Part shown: in pieces, positions 55,426 through 63,560 of the stretch
Layout of the letters: each line of letters opens with the position of its first letter
Position numbering within the stretch: the stretch's first letter is position 1
Assembly: GCA_963753055.1 (NCBI GenBank)
Contig: CAVWAP010000003.1
Span: 1-64,000, forward strand
Direction: 5' to 3'
Origin: JAUWGC01 sp963753055
GTDB taxonomy: Bacteria; Bacteroidota; Bacteroidia; Bacteroidales; B18-G4
DNA length: 64,000 nucleotides
Translations under genes and position numbers: made by a program
The notes under the pieces: generated by a model
The model's input: only the letters and a program-made list of their open reading frames with translations
What the model was told of the DNA's origin: nothing
The model's database searches: none

Positions 55426-58400
55426 ATGATGAAAACAACATTCTTTAAAAAACAAATACCGGCAGTACTGGTCTTTCTGTTACTCTGTGTTGCCTGTGGT
55501 TATCGCATAGATTTTGTGAACCAACCATTCAGCACCGATCCGGATAGTTCCTTTGAAGTGGAATTAAGTGTTTCGATGAACCCTGGAGGGGGATGAGGTG
55601 AATATATACCAACCTTCGGAGTGTATTTACCGGTAGGATGGACAGTTAATGACAGTATCTTTTATACCAATAGTGGGGTTACAGGATTGCTGGTCTACAA
55701 CGATTCCCTGAGCCAGGTATTTGGTTCATCCGGTGCCATCACCATTGGTTATTACTGGTGGGTTGCGGAAGGGACAACACTGCTTCCATGCATCTATGGA
55801 AGCCCTTTTTTGTTTAATCCTGTAATTAATACGGATGATCAGGTGGGCACATTCCATCTTGATTATACCATTGGAGATAACGGACCCAACCTGATCTATG
55901 ACAGAAGTGATGATCACATTATCACTGTTGGCATGCCCGATAATGTGACAGTTATCAATTCTAATGATAATGGGCCTGGTTCATTGCGTGAGGCCATCGA
56001 CCAGGTTGATTTTTTTGGCAATGTCAATTTTAATCTGAATGGTGGCGATACCATCTTCCTGCAGGAGGAACTCCTTGTTTACAAGGATATCCATATTGAA
56101 GGCGATGGGCAAGCACCAGTAATCATATCAGGTAACAAAGAAAACAGGGTATTCTTTATCCAGGCGGGTAGACAGCCCCGGCTTTCTAACCTTCATATAG
56201 TGCAGGGAAATACCAATGACTATGGTGGGGGTATATTCTGTGATAGCTATTCAAATCCTGTTCTTTCAAATTTGACCATTCGGGAAAATGTTGCTGAGAG
56301 AGGGGGAGGGATCTATTGCACATGGAATGCCAGTGTCGGCTTTGATAGTATTAATAGATCTGATATCTACTTAAACAAAGCCATATGGGGAAACGATATT
56401 TGTAGTTATCAAGGCTCTTTTCTGGAAATCTTTGCTGATACGTTTACCGTGCAGTATCCAACAGAATATCATATTTGGCCATTAGATACTACTGTATTCC
56501 AAGTGAACCACGGAAAGCTTATGCAGATAGATGGAGATATATACATTTCACCAGAAGGTGATGATTTGAATAGCGGATTAAGTCCTGAGGAACCATTCAA
56601 AACAATTGATCATGCTTTTTTGGTGATGCGTGCCGACAACATGCATCACAATGCGATCAATTTATTAAACGGATCGTATAGCACATCAATGAATGATCAG
56701 GTATTCCCTATGATCATTCCAGATTACATTGATATTACCGGTGAATCAAAAAATGGAGTGCTTATAGATGCTGAAGGGCAATCTACAGTAATAGAGGTGC
56801 ATGGCAATTTGTCGACAAAACTTGAAATGCTCAGCATAACAGGAGGGACGACCGGGATTTTTTGCTACACATCCGCTCTGTTGTTGGATAATGTAACAAT
56901 TGCCAATAATCAAGGATCAGGTATTTTTGACCGGGATAGTGATTGTTCTTTGGAGAATGTCACAATATGCAATAATTACACGGAAGATAGAGGAGGAGGG
57001 ATCTATAGCTTGAATTCATATTATAATTTAAAGAATGTGCTGATATCGAATAACTATTCAGGATATACCGGTGGCGGAATATATTTTGAGGATGTCAATG
57101 CGGTATTGGAAAATGTTACTATTTCTTATAATGAAGGATTATATGGTGGTGGCATTTCCTGCCATCGTTCGGTATTTGATTTTGACAGTACCAATCGTTG
57201 TAATATTTATAATAATAGTGCTGTGCATGGCAACGATCTTGAATTGAACTCTTATGCCAAGGTTGTCGTTGATACTTTTACCGTTTTATATCCCACTGAA
57301 TTTCATACACTTGGGGACATTGACTTTGATATCTTGCATGGCAAAATAGAACAAGTAGAAGCAGATTTATTTGTTTCGCCTGGAGGAAGTGATTCTAATA
57401 CAGGCCTTACAGCAAATGATCCATTAAAAACCATCAGAAATGCAATGTCCAGAATAAGGGCTGATAGTGCTGAGCATCACACAATCCAATTACTGGAAGG
57501 TACATACAGTCCGTCAACAAATGAAGAGATGATGCCATTAGCCATTTTGGATTATTACAGCCTGAATGGTACCTCAGCCAGCGATGTGATCATTAACGCA
57601 GAGGGTCAATCAGGGACAATGATTATTGAGTCATCTGCGGGAACATATGTAGAGAATCTAACTGTTACAGGTGCTGATGAAGGTTCATACTACAGTAATA
57701 GGTATGCTGGAATTAATTGTTATGGCACCCCAACCCTGCGGAACCTTATAGTTACTGATAATTTTCAACAGGGTATTTACTGCTCAGGCTCCCCGGTCCT
57801 TCAAAATGTACTGATCATAAACAATGCATATCAAGGCATATATTGCATGAGTTCTTCACCGACATTAACGAATGTTACGATTGCCGATAATGGTGGCGAT
57901 GGTGTTTTCTGCATGAACGGGGCAGCTGTTACTATGAGGAATTCTATTATAGCAAACAATGCTGGACCTGCAGTATCTTTTCTCGGTTTTAATGGGGCAA
58001 ATTATTTTACAGCCTCCTGGTCGAACATCCATGGCTGGGTAGCTACCAACGGAAACGGAAGCTATACACATAGTGGGGAATGCCTGAATGAAGATCCATT
58101 TTTCGTGGGTACGGGCGATCATCCATTTGCATTGTCACCTGGGTCTCCTTGTATTGATGCGGGATATCCGAATTCCATTTTGTATCACCTGCCTGAGTTT
58201 GACATTCTTGGCAATGCACGTTTCTGGGATGGAGATGGCAATGGAGATACAATTGTAGATATGGGAGCGTATGAGTTTGGTTCTATGCCTGTCGGCATTG
58301 AACAGCCGCAAGCCGCAAGACTCAAGACACAGGTCTATCCTAATCCGGCTTCAGAAACTGCGTTTCTGAGATATCGGATATCTGATACCAGGTATCTGAT

Positions 58401-58575
58401 ATCTGATTTATATGGGATTGATGGAAGGAAGATTCGTGAAATAATAAATCAGGTATTGCCGGCCGGAGAGCATGAATTTGACATTGACGTGAGTGATTTA
58501 CCGGCTGGTGTATATTTCGTCAGGGTGCAGGCAGGAAGCGATGTTAACGTGGCGAAACTTTTGGTGGGACATTAA
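55426..58575 (+). pseudogene. Beta-helix T9SS protein gene interrupted by in-frame TGA
   Basis: A good ribosome site (GAGGAGG) precedes the ATG at 55426, which opens a lipoprotein-like signal (LLLCVACG). After 56 codons a TGA (55594-55596) interrupts the frame; reading continues in the same frame to 58575 with family-consistent sequence. The body is a right-handed beta-helix with two DUF1565-like copies: ISPEGDDLNSGLSPEEPFKT (near 380) and VSPGGSDSNTGLTANDPLKT (near 650). Each copy is followed by similar 80-residue stretches and preceded by a TFTV.YPTE phrase, so the domain was duplicated. The T9SS sorting domain (VYPNPASETAFLRYRIS...GVYFVRVQAG) ends it. It follows the HTCS gene on the same strand. 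A sequencing error at the TGA is possible. Confidence 0.75.
58368..58420. repeat. GATATCTGAT word repeat inside a T9SS sorting domain
   Basis: GAGATATCGGATATCTGATA and GGTATCTGATATCTGATTTA lie within the sorting-domain coding region and are read in frame as RYRISDTRYLISDLY. The match to 47455-47560, 60079-60153 and the intergenic 37707-37757 is direct. Confidence 0.85.
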
Positions 58576-58628
58576 TTGGTTATAAGTTATAGGTTATAAG
58601 TTATAAGTAAACCTGCAACCTATAACCC
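58573..58628. repeat. GTTATAAG word repeat
   Basis: GGTTATAAGTTATAGG and related words follow the beta-helix gene, with AACCTATAACCCC on the far side at the 3' end of the hydrolase gene, forming an imperfect inverted repeat between convergent genes. Confidence 0.8.
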
Positions 58629-59846
58629 CTTACTCATCGAGTCAATCCAATGCAGCGCAGTGATCAGCGCCTCCGGTCCTGCAGTCGCATGCGTGCCTCC
58701 TGGTATAGTAGTAAGTGAAACATGCGTCGCTCCATTAGAATTGAAGGAATCAATCGCATTCAGGGCATGATAGAGCGGTACCAGCTGATCAGCATCACCG
58801 TGGATAAAATGGATCGGGGATGCTGGCTTCCAGTCAAGCAGGGTGTTTTCCTGGACTGCCAAAGCAACTTCTGGCTCATAACCTAGCAGGTAATCCAATA
58901 CAAACTCTTCCCTGAATATCTCATCTATTGAAGCTGGGAGTTGATTGATAACCTGATCCCAGGATTTTGTTCCATTAAAGAGATCAGGGATGGTTTGGTT
59001 GTATGGCTCTTTAAAGAAATAATCCATCCTGTCCCATCCATAAATCTCATCATAAGACTTGAAGGAATAGGCAAAATATGCTGACAGCGGGTAATCATTC
59101 GAGGCAAAGACATCCATGATCATGGTGCTGAAGTCATACGGTCCGGCCATCGGAGCCACACCAGCCAGGATAAATTCCTCCGAATGATTTTCTTCAATTT
59201 CTTTCTGTGTGGCCAGCGAGATATATCCGCCTTCCGAGTAACCTGTTAAAAATACCTGGCCATCGAGATCAATCTGCTCTTCCTTGGCAAATGACTTGCT
59301 AGCCCGGATGAAGTCAATGACGGAAGGGACTATTGATGCTGCATGCATGTAGGGGTGAGGCTCGTCAGATATACCAAACCCGATATAGTCACAGGTAATG
59401 GTGAAATATCCCATAGATGCTCCGATAAGAGAGCTGATGCCTTCTGTTGAACAAGTGGGGTTCACAGAGGCCACCTTGTCACGTAAGCATTCGGTACCGT
59501 GCTGAATGCTTAATACCGGCAGGTTACTGATCCCTGTCGGGACAAAGATGGCACCAGAAGCTAACTTCAGATTGTCATAGGCATCTGTAGTATAATATGT
59601 GACCGAAAAGGCTTCAACATTGTATTTCAGGTCTAAAGGAAACTTCTGGTTGCCTGGGTTGATCATCACCAGGATATCATCCGGGGTATAGGTCCCCAGC
59701 AGAGTTGATGAAATATAATCACCGTGCTCATGTGGTGTTATTGGAGTATCTATTGTTTCTTTATCCTTTTGACAGGAAACTGATGCCACCATTAACAGTA
59801 TGATCAGCAGTGCTTGAATTTGCTTAATAATGGATGTTGTTTTCAT
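58620..59846 (-). CDS. Lipoprotein alpha/beta hydrolase (secretory lipase/esterase-like)
   Basis: The 408-residue protein has a lipobox (VASVSCQK, cysteine near residue 26). The hydrolase fold shows the oxyanion region LSIQHGTECLRD (near 112), the nucleophile elbow TGYSEGGYISLA (serine near 207), an aspartate in IHGDADQLVPLYHAL (near 355) and a histidine in PGGTHATAG (near 390). The order and the cap region resemble secretory lipases and related carboxylesterases. It is anchored in a membrane of the envelope. Substrate unknown; the gene stands alone. Confidence 0.87.
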   Translation of the reverse strand: MKTTSIIKQIQALLIILLMVASVSCQKDKETIDTPITPHEHGDYISSTLLGTYTPDDILVMINPGNQKFPLDLKYNVEAFSVTYYTTDAYDNLKLASGAIFVPTGISNLPVLSIQHGTECLRDKVASVNPTCSTEGISSLIGASMGYFTITCDYIGFGISDEPHPYMHAASIVPSVIDFIRASKSFAKEEQIDLDGQVFLTGYSEGGYISLATQKEIEENHSEEFILAGVAPMAGPYDFSTMIMDVFASNDYPLSAYFAYSFKSYDEIYGWDRMDYFFKEPYNQTIPDLFNGTKSWDQVINQLPASIDEIFREEFVLDYLLGYEPEVALAVQENTLLDWKPASPIHFIHGDADQLVPLYHALNAIDSFNSNGATHVSLTTIPGGTHATAGPEALITALHWIDSMSKGL

Positions 59847-59868
59847 AATTGTCTTGTTGTTGGTTGTT

Positions 59869-59920
59869 GGTTATTACTATAACTTATAACCTATAACCTA
59901 TAACTTATAACTTATAACTA
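59869..59920. repeat. TATAACTTATAACC word repeat
   Basis: Six or more copies of CTATAACTTATAAC-type words fill the gap between the hydrolase and the next minus-strand gene. It is the inverse strand of the words at 25377-25411 and 58573-58628. Confidence 0.85.
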
Positions 59921-59921
59921 T

Positions 59922-61100
59922 TTAATGAACTACTAACACTTTCACCATAGTAACTTCATTTCCTGCTTGTAAGCTTATCAGGTAGCAGCCATCGGGTAAG
60001 TTGCTTAAATCTAAGTCAAGTTGATAGCATCCGGCCTCCGGCTCAGCATCCACCAATCTTCTAATCCACCTTCCTGAAATCAAGTATAAATCAGATATCA
60101 GATACCTGTCCCGAGCGGAGCCGAGGGATCTGATATCATGAATCAGATATCTAAGGCGCACAGCGCCTGAAGCAGGATTAGGGAAAACCTGTATCCTGCA
60201 TCCTGTATCTTGCATCTTGAGTCTTGAGTCTTGCATCTCAGGCTGGATAACCAGGTTTATTTCCTTCATCCAAATATCATTATTTCCGCTACGATCAGAA
60301 GTAAAAAGGATCCTACTGCCATCAGGTGACCAGCTGGGATGCATGTCATCAGCCGGATCGGTTGTAAATTGGGCTGGCTCACCACCATTAACCGGAATGA
60401 TCCAGATATCATAATTCCCGGACCTGTTTGAGATATAAGCAAGGTTTTGACCGTCAGGCGACCAGCAAATACCTCCTTCGAAAAAAGAGTTATTTGTCAC
60501 CTGTGTTTGATTGCCACCATCGTAGTCCATCAGCCAGATATCACATTCTCCTGTTCTGAAAGAGATGAATGCAACTTTATCCCCGAGGGGAGAAACAGCC
60601 GGTTCCACATCGAATTGAGGACTTGTTGTCAGTCTGGTAGCATCACCTCCTGAAACTGGTTTCTTCCAGATATCCCAGTTTCCTCCACTGCGGTTGGAAT
60701 CAAAAACCAATTCTGTTCCATTGTGATTCCATGATAAGGATTCATCCCGTAATGGATGTGTGGTGATCTGTTCATGGTTGCCTCCTCCCAGTGGCAGGAT
60801 CCAGACATCCTGATTGCCACTCTTTTCAGAATCATATGCAATGTAATCACCCAAAGGAGACCAGCAGGGATGCATTGTCCCTGCATCATCGAAAGTAAGT
60901 TGTACAGCTGAGTCACCATCAGCATTCATTTTCCAGACTTCGTTTGAACCGGCCCTGTCAGAAATATAACAAAGGTGATTCCCGTCAGGTGACCAGTTGG
61001 GATCCCAGTCGGAGGCAGGATTAAAAGTTATTTGGGTTGCTTGCTGGGCTGAAAGGCAGCAAGCCAGGAATACCCAAAATATTGCAAGTAAGGCTTTCAT
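59922..61100 (-). CDS. T9SS-secreted TolB-like beta-propeller
   Basis: The 392-residue protein has a signal peptide (MKALLAIFWVFLACCLSAQ) and six PD40/WD40-like blades (about 20-285) with the recurring pattern WSPDGNHLCYISDRAGSNEV, WNHNGTELVFDSNRSG and WSPDGSRILFTSDRSGNND, the TolB propeller signature. Next comes a segment built of word repeats (residues about 288-340, with MQDSRLKMQDTGCRIQ and RYLIHDIRSLGSARDRYLIS) leading into the T9SS sorting domain (VFPNPASGAVRLRYL, then GCYLISLQAGNEV). It probably binds a surface or extracellular ligand; no activity is evident. Confidence 0.88.
   Translation of the reverse strand: MKALLAIFWVFLACCLSAQQATQITFNPASDWDPNWSPDGNHLCYISDRAGSNEVWKMNADGDSAVQLTFDDAGTMHPCWSPLGDYIAYDSEKSGNQDVWILPLGGGNHEQITTHPLRDESLSWNHNGTELVFDSNRSGGNWDIWKKPVSGGDATRLTTSPQFDVEPAVSPLGDKVAFISFRTGECDIWLMDYDGGNQTQVTNNSFFEGGICWSPDGQNLAYISNRSGNYDIWIIPVNGGEPAQFTTDPADDMHPSWSPDGSRILFTSDRSGNNDIWMKEINLVIQPEMQDSRLKMQDTGCRIQVFPNPASGAVRLRYLIHDIRSLGSARDRYLISDLYLISGRWIRRLVDAEPEAGCYQLDLDLSNLPDGCYLISLQAGNEVTMVKVLVVH
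60079..60240. repeat. Two classes of word repeats inside a T9SS gene
   Basis: 60079-60153 holds AATCAGATATCAGATACC, CCCGAGCGGAGCCGAGGG and ATCAGATATC words. 60190-60240 holds CATCTTGAGTCTTGAGTCTT words like those at 62750-62802. All are in frame in the propeller gene, encoding the linker and the first strands of the sorting domain. Confidence 0.85.
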
Positions 61101-61308
61101 GGGTGTTGTGGATTGATTGAAGTATAAATATAATCACAGTTTATGTAAGCAGTTACATAAAATTTACCTGGGACTTGTATCTGTTTGTGGATTGCAGCTT
61201 TCAGCTAATAGGAGGGACATCGACACTTGAAGGTAATAAATGTTGTTTTTTGTATAATATATTTGTTATACTAATATATATGATATATATTTATGCTTGT
61301 AATATAAT

Positions 61309-61833
61309 ATGAAAGCCAGTTTATTCATATTGTTGATCATTAGTATATTCCTGTTAGGATGTGATAAAAGTAGCTGTGAGGGTGATCCGGATAAGGAATT
61401 ACCTCTGTATTGTTGTGGTTTTAAGACTGGATATCATACTGAAACGGGATACCCTTTCATGAGCATGAAAAACGACACGGTTACCGATAGTCTCTACCAT
61501 GTAGGTTTTTATTTTAATATCTTAAAAAATGAAAATTGCTGTGATAACAGGGTGATACGTTATTATGGAAAGACTACAATAATTGAAGACATAGGATATT
61601 TATGGATCAATAAGAAGGTGATATATGAAGAAGAAATGGCATCATTATATGATCATCATTTTCAGATAATATGCAATGGCTATTATAATGATACATTTGC
61701 TTCAAATGATACCATAACTTATTATATTCATTATCTCTTTGAAATAGAATGTCTGTATAAATACGACAGGGATACTCCGCCAATTTGCCCGATGAATAAG
61801 CACATTACCGAGACTATCCTGATATTGAATTAA
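61309..61833 (+). CDS. Small lipoprotein, unknown
   Basis: A 174-residue protein with a clear lipobox (FLLGCDK, cysteine at 18). The mature part is cysteine-rich (about eight further cysteines, with YCCGF and ENCCDN pairs) and acidic, with no recognised domain. It is likely an envelope lipoprotein. The upstream 200 bases are very A/T rich, with a GTATAA/TTATAC inverted pair near 61253-61272, and no clear consensus promoter. I do not recognise a family. Confidence 0.7.
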   Translation: MKASLFILLIISIFLLGCDKSSCEGDPDKELPLYCCGFKTGYHTETGYPFMSMKNDTVTDSLYHVGFYFNILKNENCCDNRVIRYYGKTTIIEDIGYLWINKKVIYEEEMASLYDHHFQIICNGYYNDTFASNDTITYYIHYLFEIECLYKYDRDTPPICPMNKHITETILILN

Positions 61834-61881
61834 ACTTCAAATAAATCGATAATCGACAGTTGTAAATTCAACATCGACAAT

Positions 61882-61913
61882 AAAAAAAGCCCAGCCAATG
61901 GCTGGGCTTTTTT
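61882..61913. terminator. Bidirectional intrinsic terminator
   Basis: AAAAAAAGCCCAGCC-AAT-GGCTGGGCTTTTTT: an eight-pair GC-rich stem with A and T tracts on either side. It serves the lipoprotein gene on the plus strand and tRNA-Lys on the minus strand. Confidence 0.93.
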
Positions 61914-61914
61914 G

Positions 61915-61987
61915 TGATCCCGCTGAGGCTCGAACTCAGGACCCACGGCTTAAAAGGCCGTTGCTCTACCAACTGAGCTACGGAATC
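61915..61987 (-). tRNA. tRNA-Lys (anticodon UUU)
   Basis: The minus strand reads an acceptor stem GATTCCG pairing with CGGGATC (one G-U), a D-arm GCTCAGTTGGTAGAGC, the anticodon arm ACGGC-CTTTTAA-GCCGT with TTT at positions 34-36, and the T-arm CTGAGTTCGAGCCTCAG. The discriminator is A and CCA is not encoded. All four arms are canonical. Confidence 0.96.
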
Positions 61988-62001
61988 GTTTTTTGCGGCT
62001 G

Positions 62002-62032
62002 CAAAGTTAGTTAGTTTTTTTAAAATGACAAT
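62002..62032 (-). promoter_or_regulatory. Promoter of tRNA-Lys
   Basis: ATTG (62032-62029), 19 bases, then TAACTTTG (62009-62002) on the minus strand, 14 bases before the mature tRNA 5' end. Confidence 0.75.
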
Positions 62033-62044
62033 GACTTTATTAAA

Positions 62045-62125
62045 AAAGTGAACAGTGATCACTGAACACTGAACAGAAATTCAAATATCAGATATCATGA
62101 ATCAGATATCATGAATCAGATATCA
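62045..62125. repeat. ACTGAACA and ATCAGATATCATGA word repeats
   Basis: AACAGTGATCACTGAACACTG words (62049-62075) are followed by three AATCAGATATCATG units (62080-62125) that run up to the stop codon of the Sua5-family gene. The second type is the inverse of the GATATCTGATTCAT words elsewhere. Confidence 0.85.
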
Positions 62126-62740
62126 TCACTCATCCCATTCGCCTTTTCCTTTACGAATGAGCTCGGGTTCATCAGATGTGCAGTTCAGGATCGTTGATGG
62201 AACAAAACCACCATAACCGCCGTCAACTACAATATCAACCTGGCTTTCATATTTTTCGTATATCAGCTCAGGGTCGGTGGTATACTCCAGCATCTCATCC
62301 TCATCATGAATAGAGGTGGTCATGACAGGGTTCCCAAGTTCCCTGACAATCTCAAGAATGATATTGTTGTCAGGGACACGGATACCAACTGTCTTCTTCT
62401 TGCTCTGAAAAATCCTGGGAACGTTGTTGTTTGCATTGAGAATAAAAGTATAGGGGCCTGGAAGAGAGCTCTTCATCAACTTGAATATGGAATTGTCTAT
62501 TGGCTTGGTAAAATCAGATAAATGTCTCAGGTCGTGACAGATAAATGAGAAATTAGCTTTCTCTTTCTTGATCCCCTTGATCCTGGCCACCCGGTCAACG
62601 CCCTTGGAATTGTATATGTCACATCCCAAACCATAAACAGTGTCAGTGGGATATATGATAACACCTCCCTTTTTCAGGCAATCAACTACTGTCTGTATTT
62701 GCCGCTGACTTGGATTCTCCGGATGTATCCTAAGTAACAT
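62126..62740 (-). CDS. Sua5/YciO/YrdC-family protein
   Basis: The fold makes or handles threonylcarbamoyl-AMP for tRNA t6A. The start at 62740 (MLLRIHPENPSQRQIQTVVD) is chosen because the 31 extra upstream codons (TQDSRRKTQDSRRKIQES) are only word-repeat sequence. The 204-residue protein has GGVIIYPTDTVYGLGCDIYN (near 24-43), RIKGIKKEKANFSFICHDLR (the KRx(n)SP-type lysine site, altered to IKKEKANFSF), PGPYTFIL (near 98) and VGIRVPDNNI. The altered substrate motif and the GNPVMTTSIHDEDE phrase point to the YciO branch rather than true Sua5. Confidence 0.88.
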   Translation of the reverse strand: MLLRIHPENPSQRQIQTVVDCLKKGGVIIYPTDTVYGLGCDIYNSKGVDRVARIKGIKKEKANFSFICHDLRHLSDFTKPIDNSIFKLMKSSLPGPYTFILNANNNVPRIFQSKKKTVGIRVPDNNIILEIVRELGNPVMTTSIHDEDEMLEYTTDPELIYEKYESQVDIVVDGGYGGFVPSTILNCTSDEPELIRKGKGEWDE

Positions 62741-62749
62741 ATCTAGACT

Positions 62750-62802
62750 TTCCTGTATCTTGCGTCTTGAATCTTGCGTCTTGCGTCTTGAATCTTGCGT
62801 CC
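62750..62802. repeat. CTTGCGTCTTGAATCTTGCG word repeat
   Basis: Seven or so seven- to eight-base words (CTTGCGT, CTTGAAT) lie between the SRP RNA gene and the Sua5-family gene. They match 60190-60240. Confidence 0.85.
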
Positions 62803-62811
62803 AATAAAAAA

Positions 62812-62911
62812 GGGAAAGCTCCTTATATCGCACCGCTACAACCGCCTACCCTTGCTGCTGTCAAGCCCTGGGGGATTTCAGCAGGAGCTGGTCGCATAAG
62901 ACTTTCCCGCC
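62812..62911 (-). ncRNA. ffs: Signal recognition particle RNA, small bacterial type
   Basis: The RNA ends pair as a long helix: GGGAAAGTCTTATGCGACC at the 5' side (62908 downward) with GGTGCGATATAAGG and GAGCTTTCCC at the 3' side. The apical part has the Ffh-binding symmetric loop CAGG / AGCA and the helix GCT-TGAC-AGC, whose UGAC tetraloop fits the URRC class known in SRP RNAs besides GNAR. The length of about 97-100 bases is right for the 4.5S type. A consensus promoter precedes it. It binds Ffh and works in membrane-protein targeting. Confidence 0.9.
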
Positions 62912-62912
62912 A

Positions 62913-62944
62913 CAAAGATACAAATATCCTCCTTGCTTGCAAAA
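62913..62944 (-). promoter_or_regulatory. Promoter of SRP RNA
   Basis: TTTTGC (62944-62939), 18 bases, then TATCTTTG (62920-62913) on the minus strand. The predicted start falls at the 5' end of the SRP RNA near 62907-62911. Confidence 0.78.
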
Positions 62945-62967
62945 TTTATTTATGTGGTTTTTTTTGT

Positions 62968-62975
62968 TATGTTTG
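62968..62975 (+). promoter_or_regulatory. -7 box for the DUF4199 gene
   Basis: TATGTTTG lies 30 bases before the ATG, divergent from the SRP promoter; the -33 region is obscured by A/T tracts. Confidence 0.55.
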
Positions 62976-63005
62976 CATTAGTGTTAACCGTTAAAATCAA
63001 AATCG

Positions 63006-63548
63006 ATGGAAAACGAAAAAATGTCATCTGGAAAAGTAGCCTTGAATTATGGTCTTATTCTTGGTGTTGTTCTTATTGTTTATAGCCTTATTCTTTATCT
63101 TGTAGATGTACCTCTTGAATCCTTGCAATATGCGAACTGGGTAGGTTATTTGTTTACTATCGTCGCAATGGTAATGGGTATTAAAGCATACCGGGATAAG
63201 TATGCCGGGGGATTCATTACCTATGGCAAGAGTTTTTCAATGGGATTCCTGATTGCCCTTTATGCAGCTATTATCGGTGCAATATATGGATTCATCTATT
63301 TCAGTTACATCAACCCTGGGATTATTCAGGAAATGATGGATCTGCGTGTTGCTGAAATGTGGGAGCAAAATCCTGAAATGACCGACCAGCAATTTGAGAT
63401 GGCTGAATCCTGGATGAAGCGTTTCATGAGCCCGATTGCTATGGTAGTCATGGGATTTATTGCCAACGTAGTCATTTCACTTATAATCTCACTGATCGTG
63501 TCAATCTTTATGCAGAAGAAAGACAAATCACTTGAAGGTGTGGCCTAA
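63006..63548 (+). CDS. DUF4199 membrane protein
   Basis: A 180-residue protein with four membrane helices (about 12-31, 42-60, 74-97 and 139-165) and an acidic, methionine-rich loop between helices 3 and 4. It matches the DUF4199 pattern (YGKSFSMGFLIALYAAIIGAI near 72). The family is Bacteroidota-specific with no known role and is often directly upstream of a family 2 glycosyltransferase, as here (12-base gap), so the two are probably cotranscribed. Confidence 0.87.
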   Translation: MENEKMSSGKVALNYGLILGVVLIVYSLILYLVDVPLESLQYANWVGYLFTIVAMVMGIKAYRDKYAGGFITYGKSFSMGFLIALYAAIIGAIYGFIYFSYINPGIIQEMMDLRVAEMWEQNPEMTDQQFEMAESWMKRFMSPIAMVVMGFIANVVISLIISLIVSIFMQKKDKSLEGVA

Positions 63549-63560
63549 TAAAGCGTTTTG

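Noticed and set aside
55594..55596. TGA as selenocysteine
   Set aside because: The context is a glycine-rich stretch of a lipoprotein, no selenoprotein family fits, and I see no SECIS-like stem right after it.
62741..62833. Longer N-terminus for the Sua5/YciO protein
   Set aside because: The extra codons are pure word repeat (TQDSRRK units) and the family start is at 62740.
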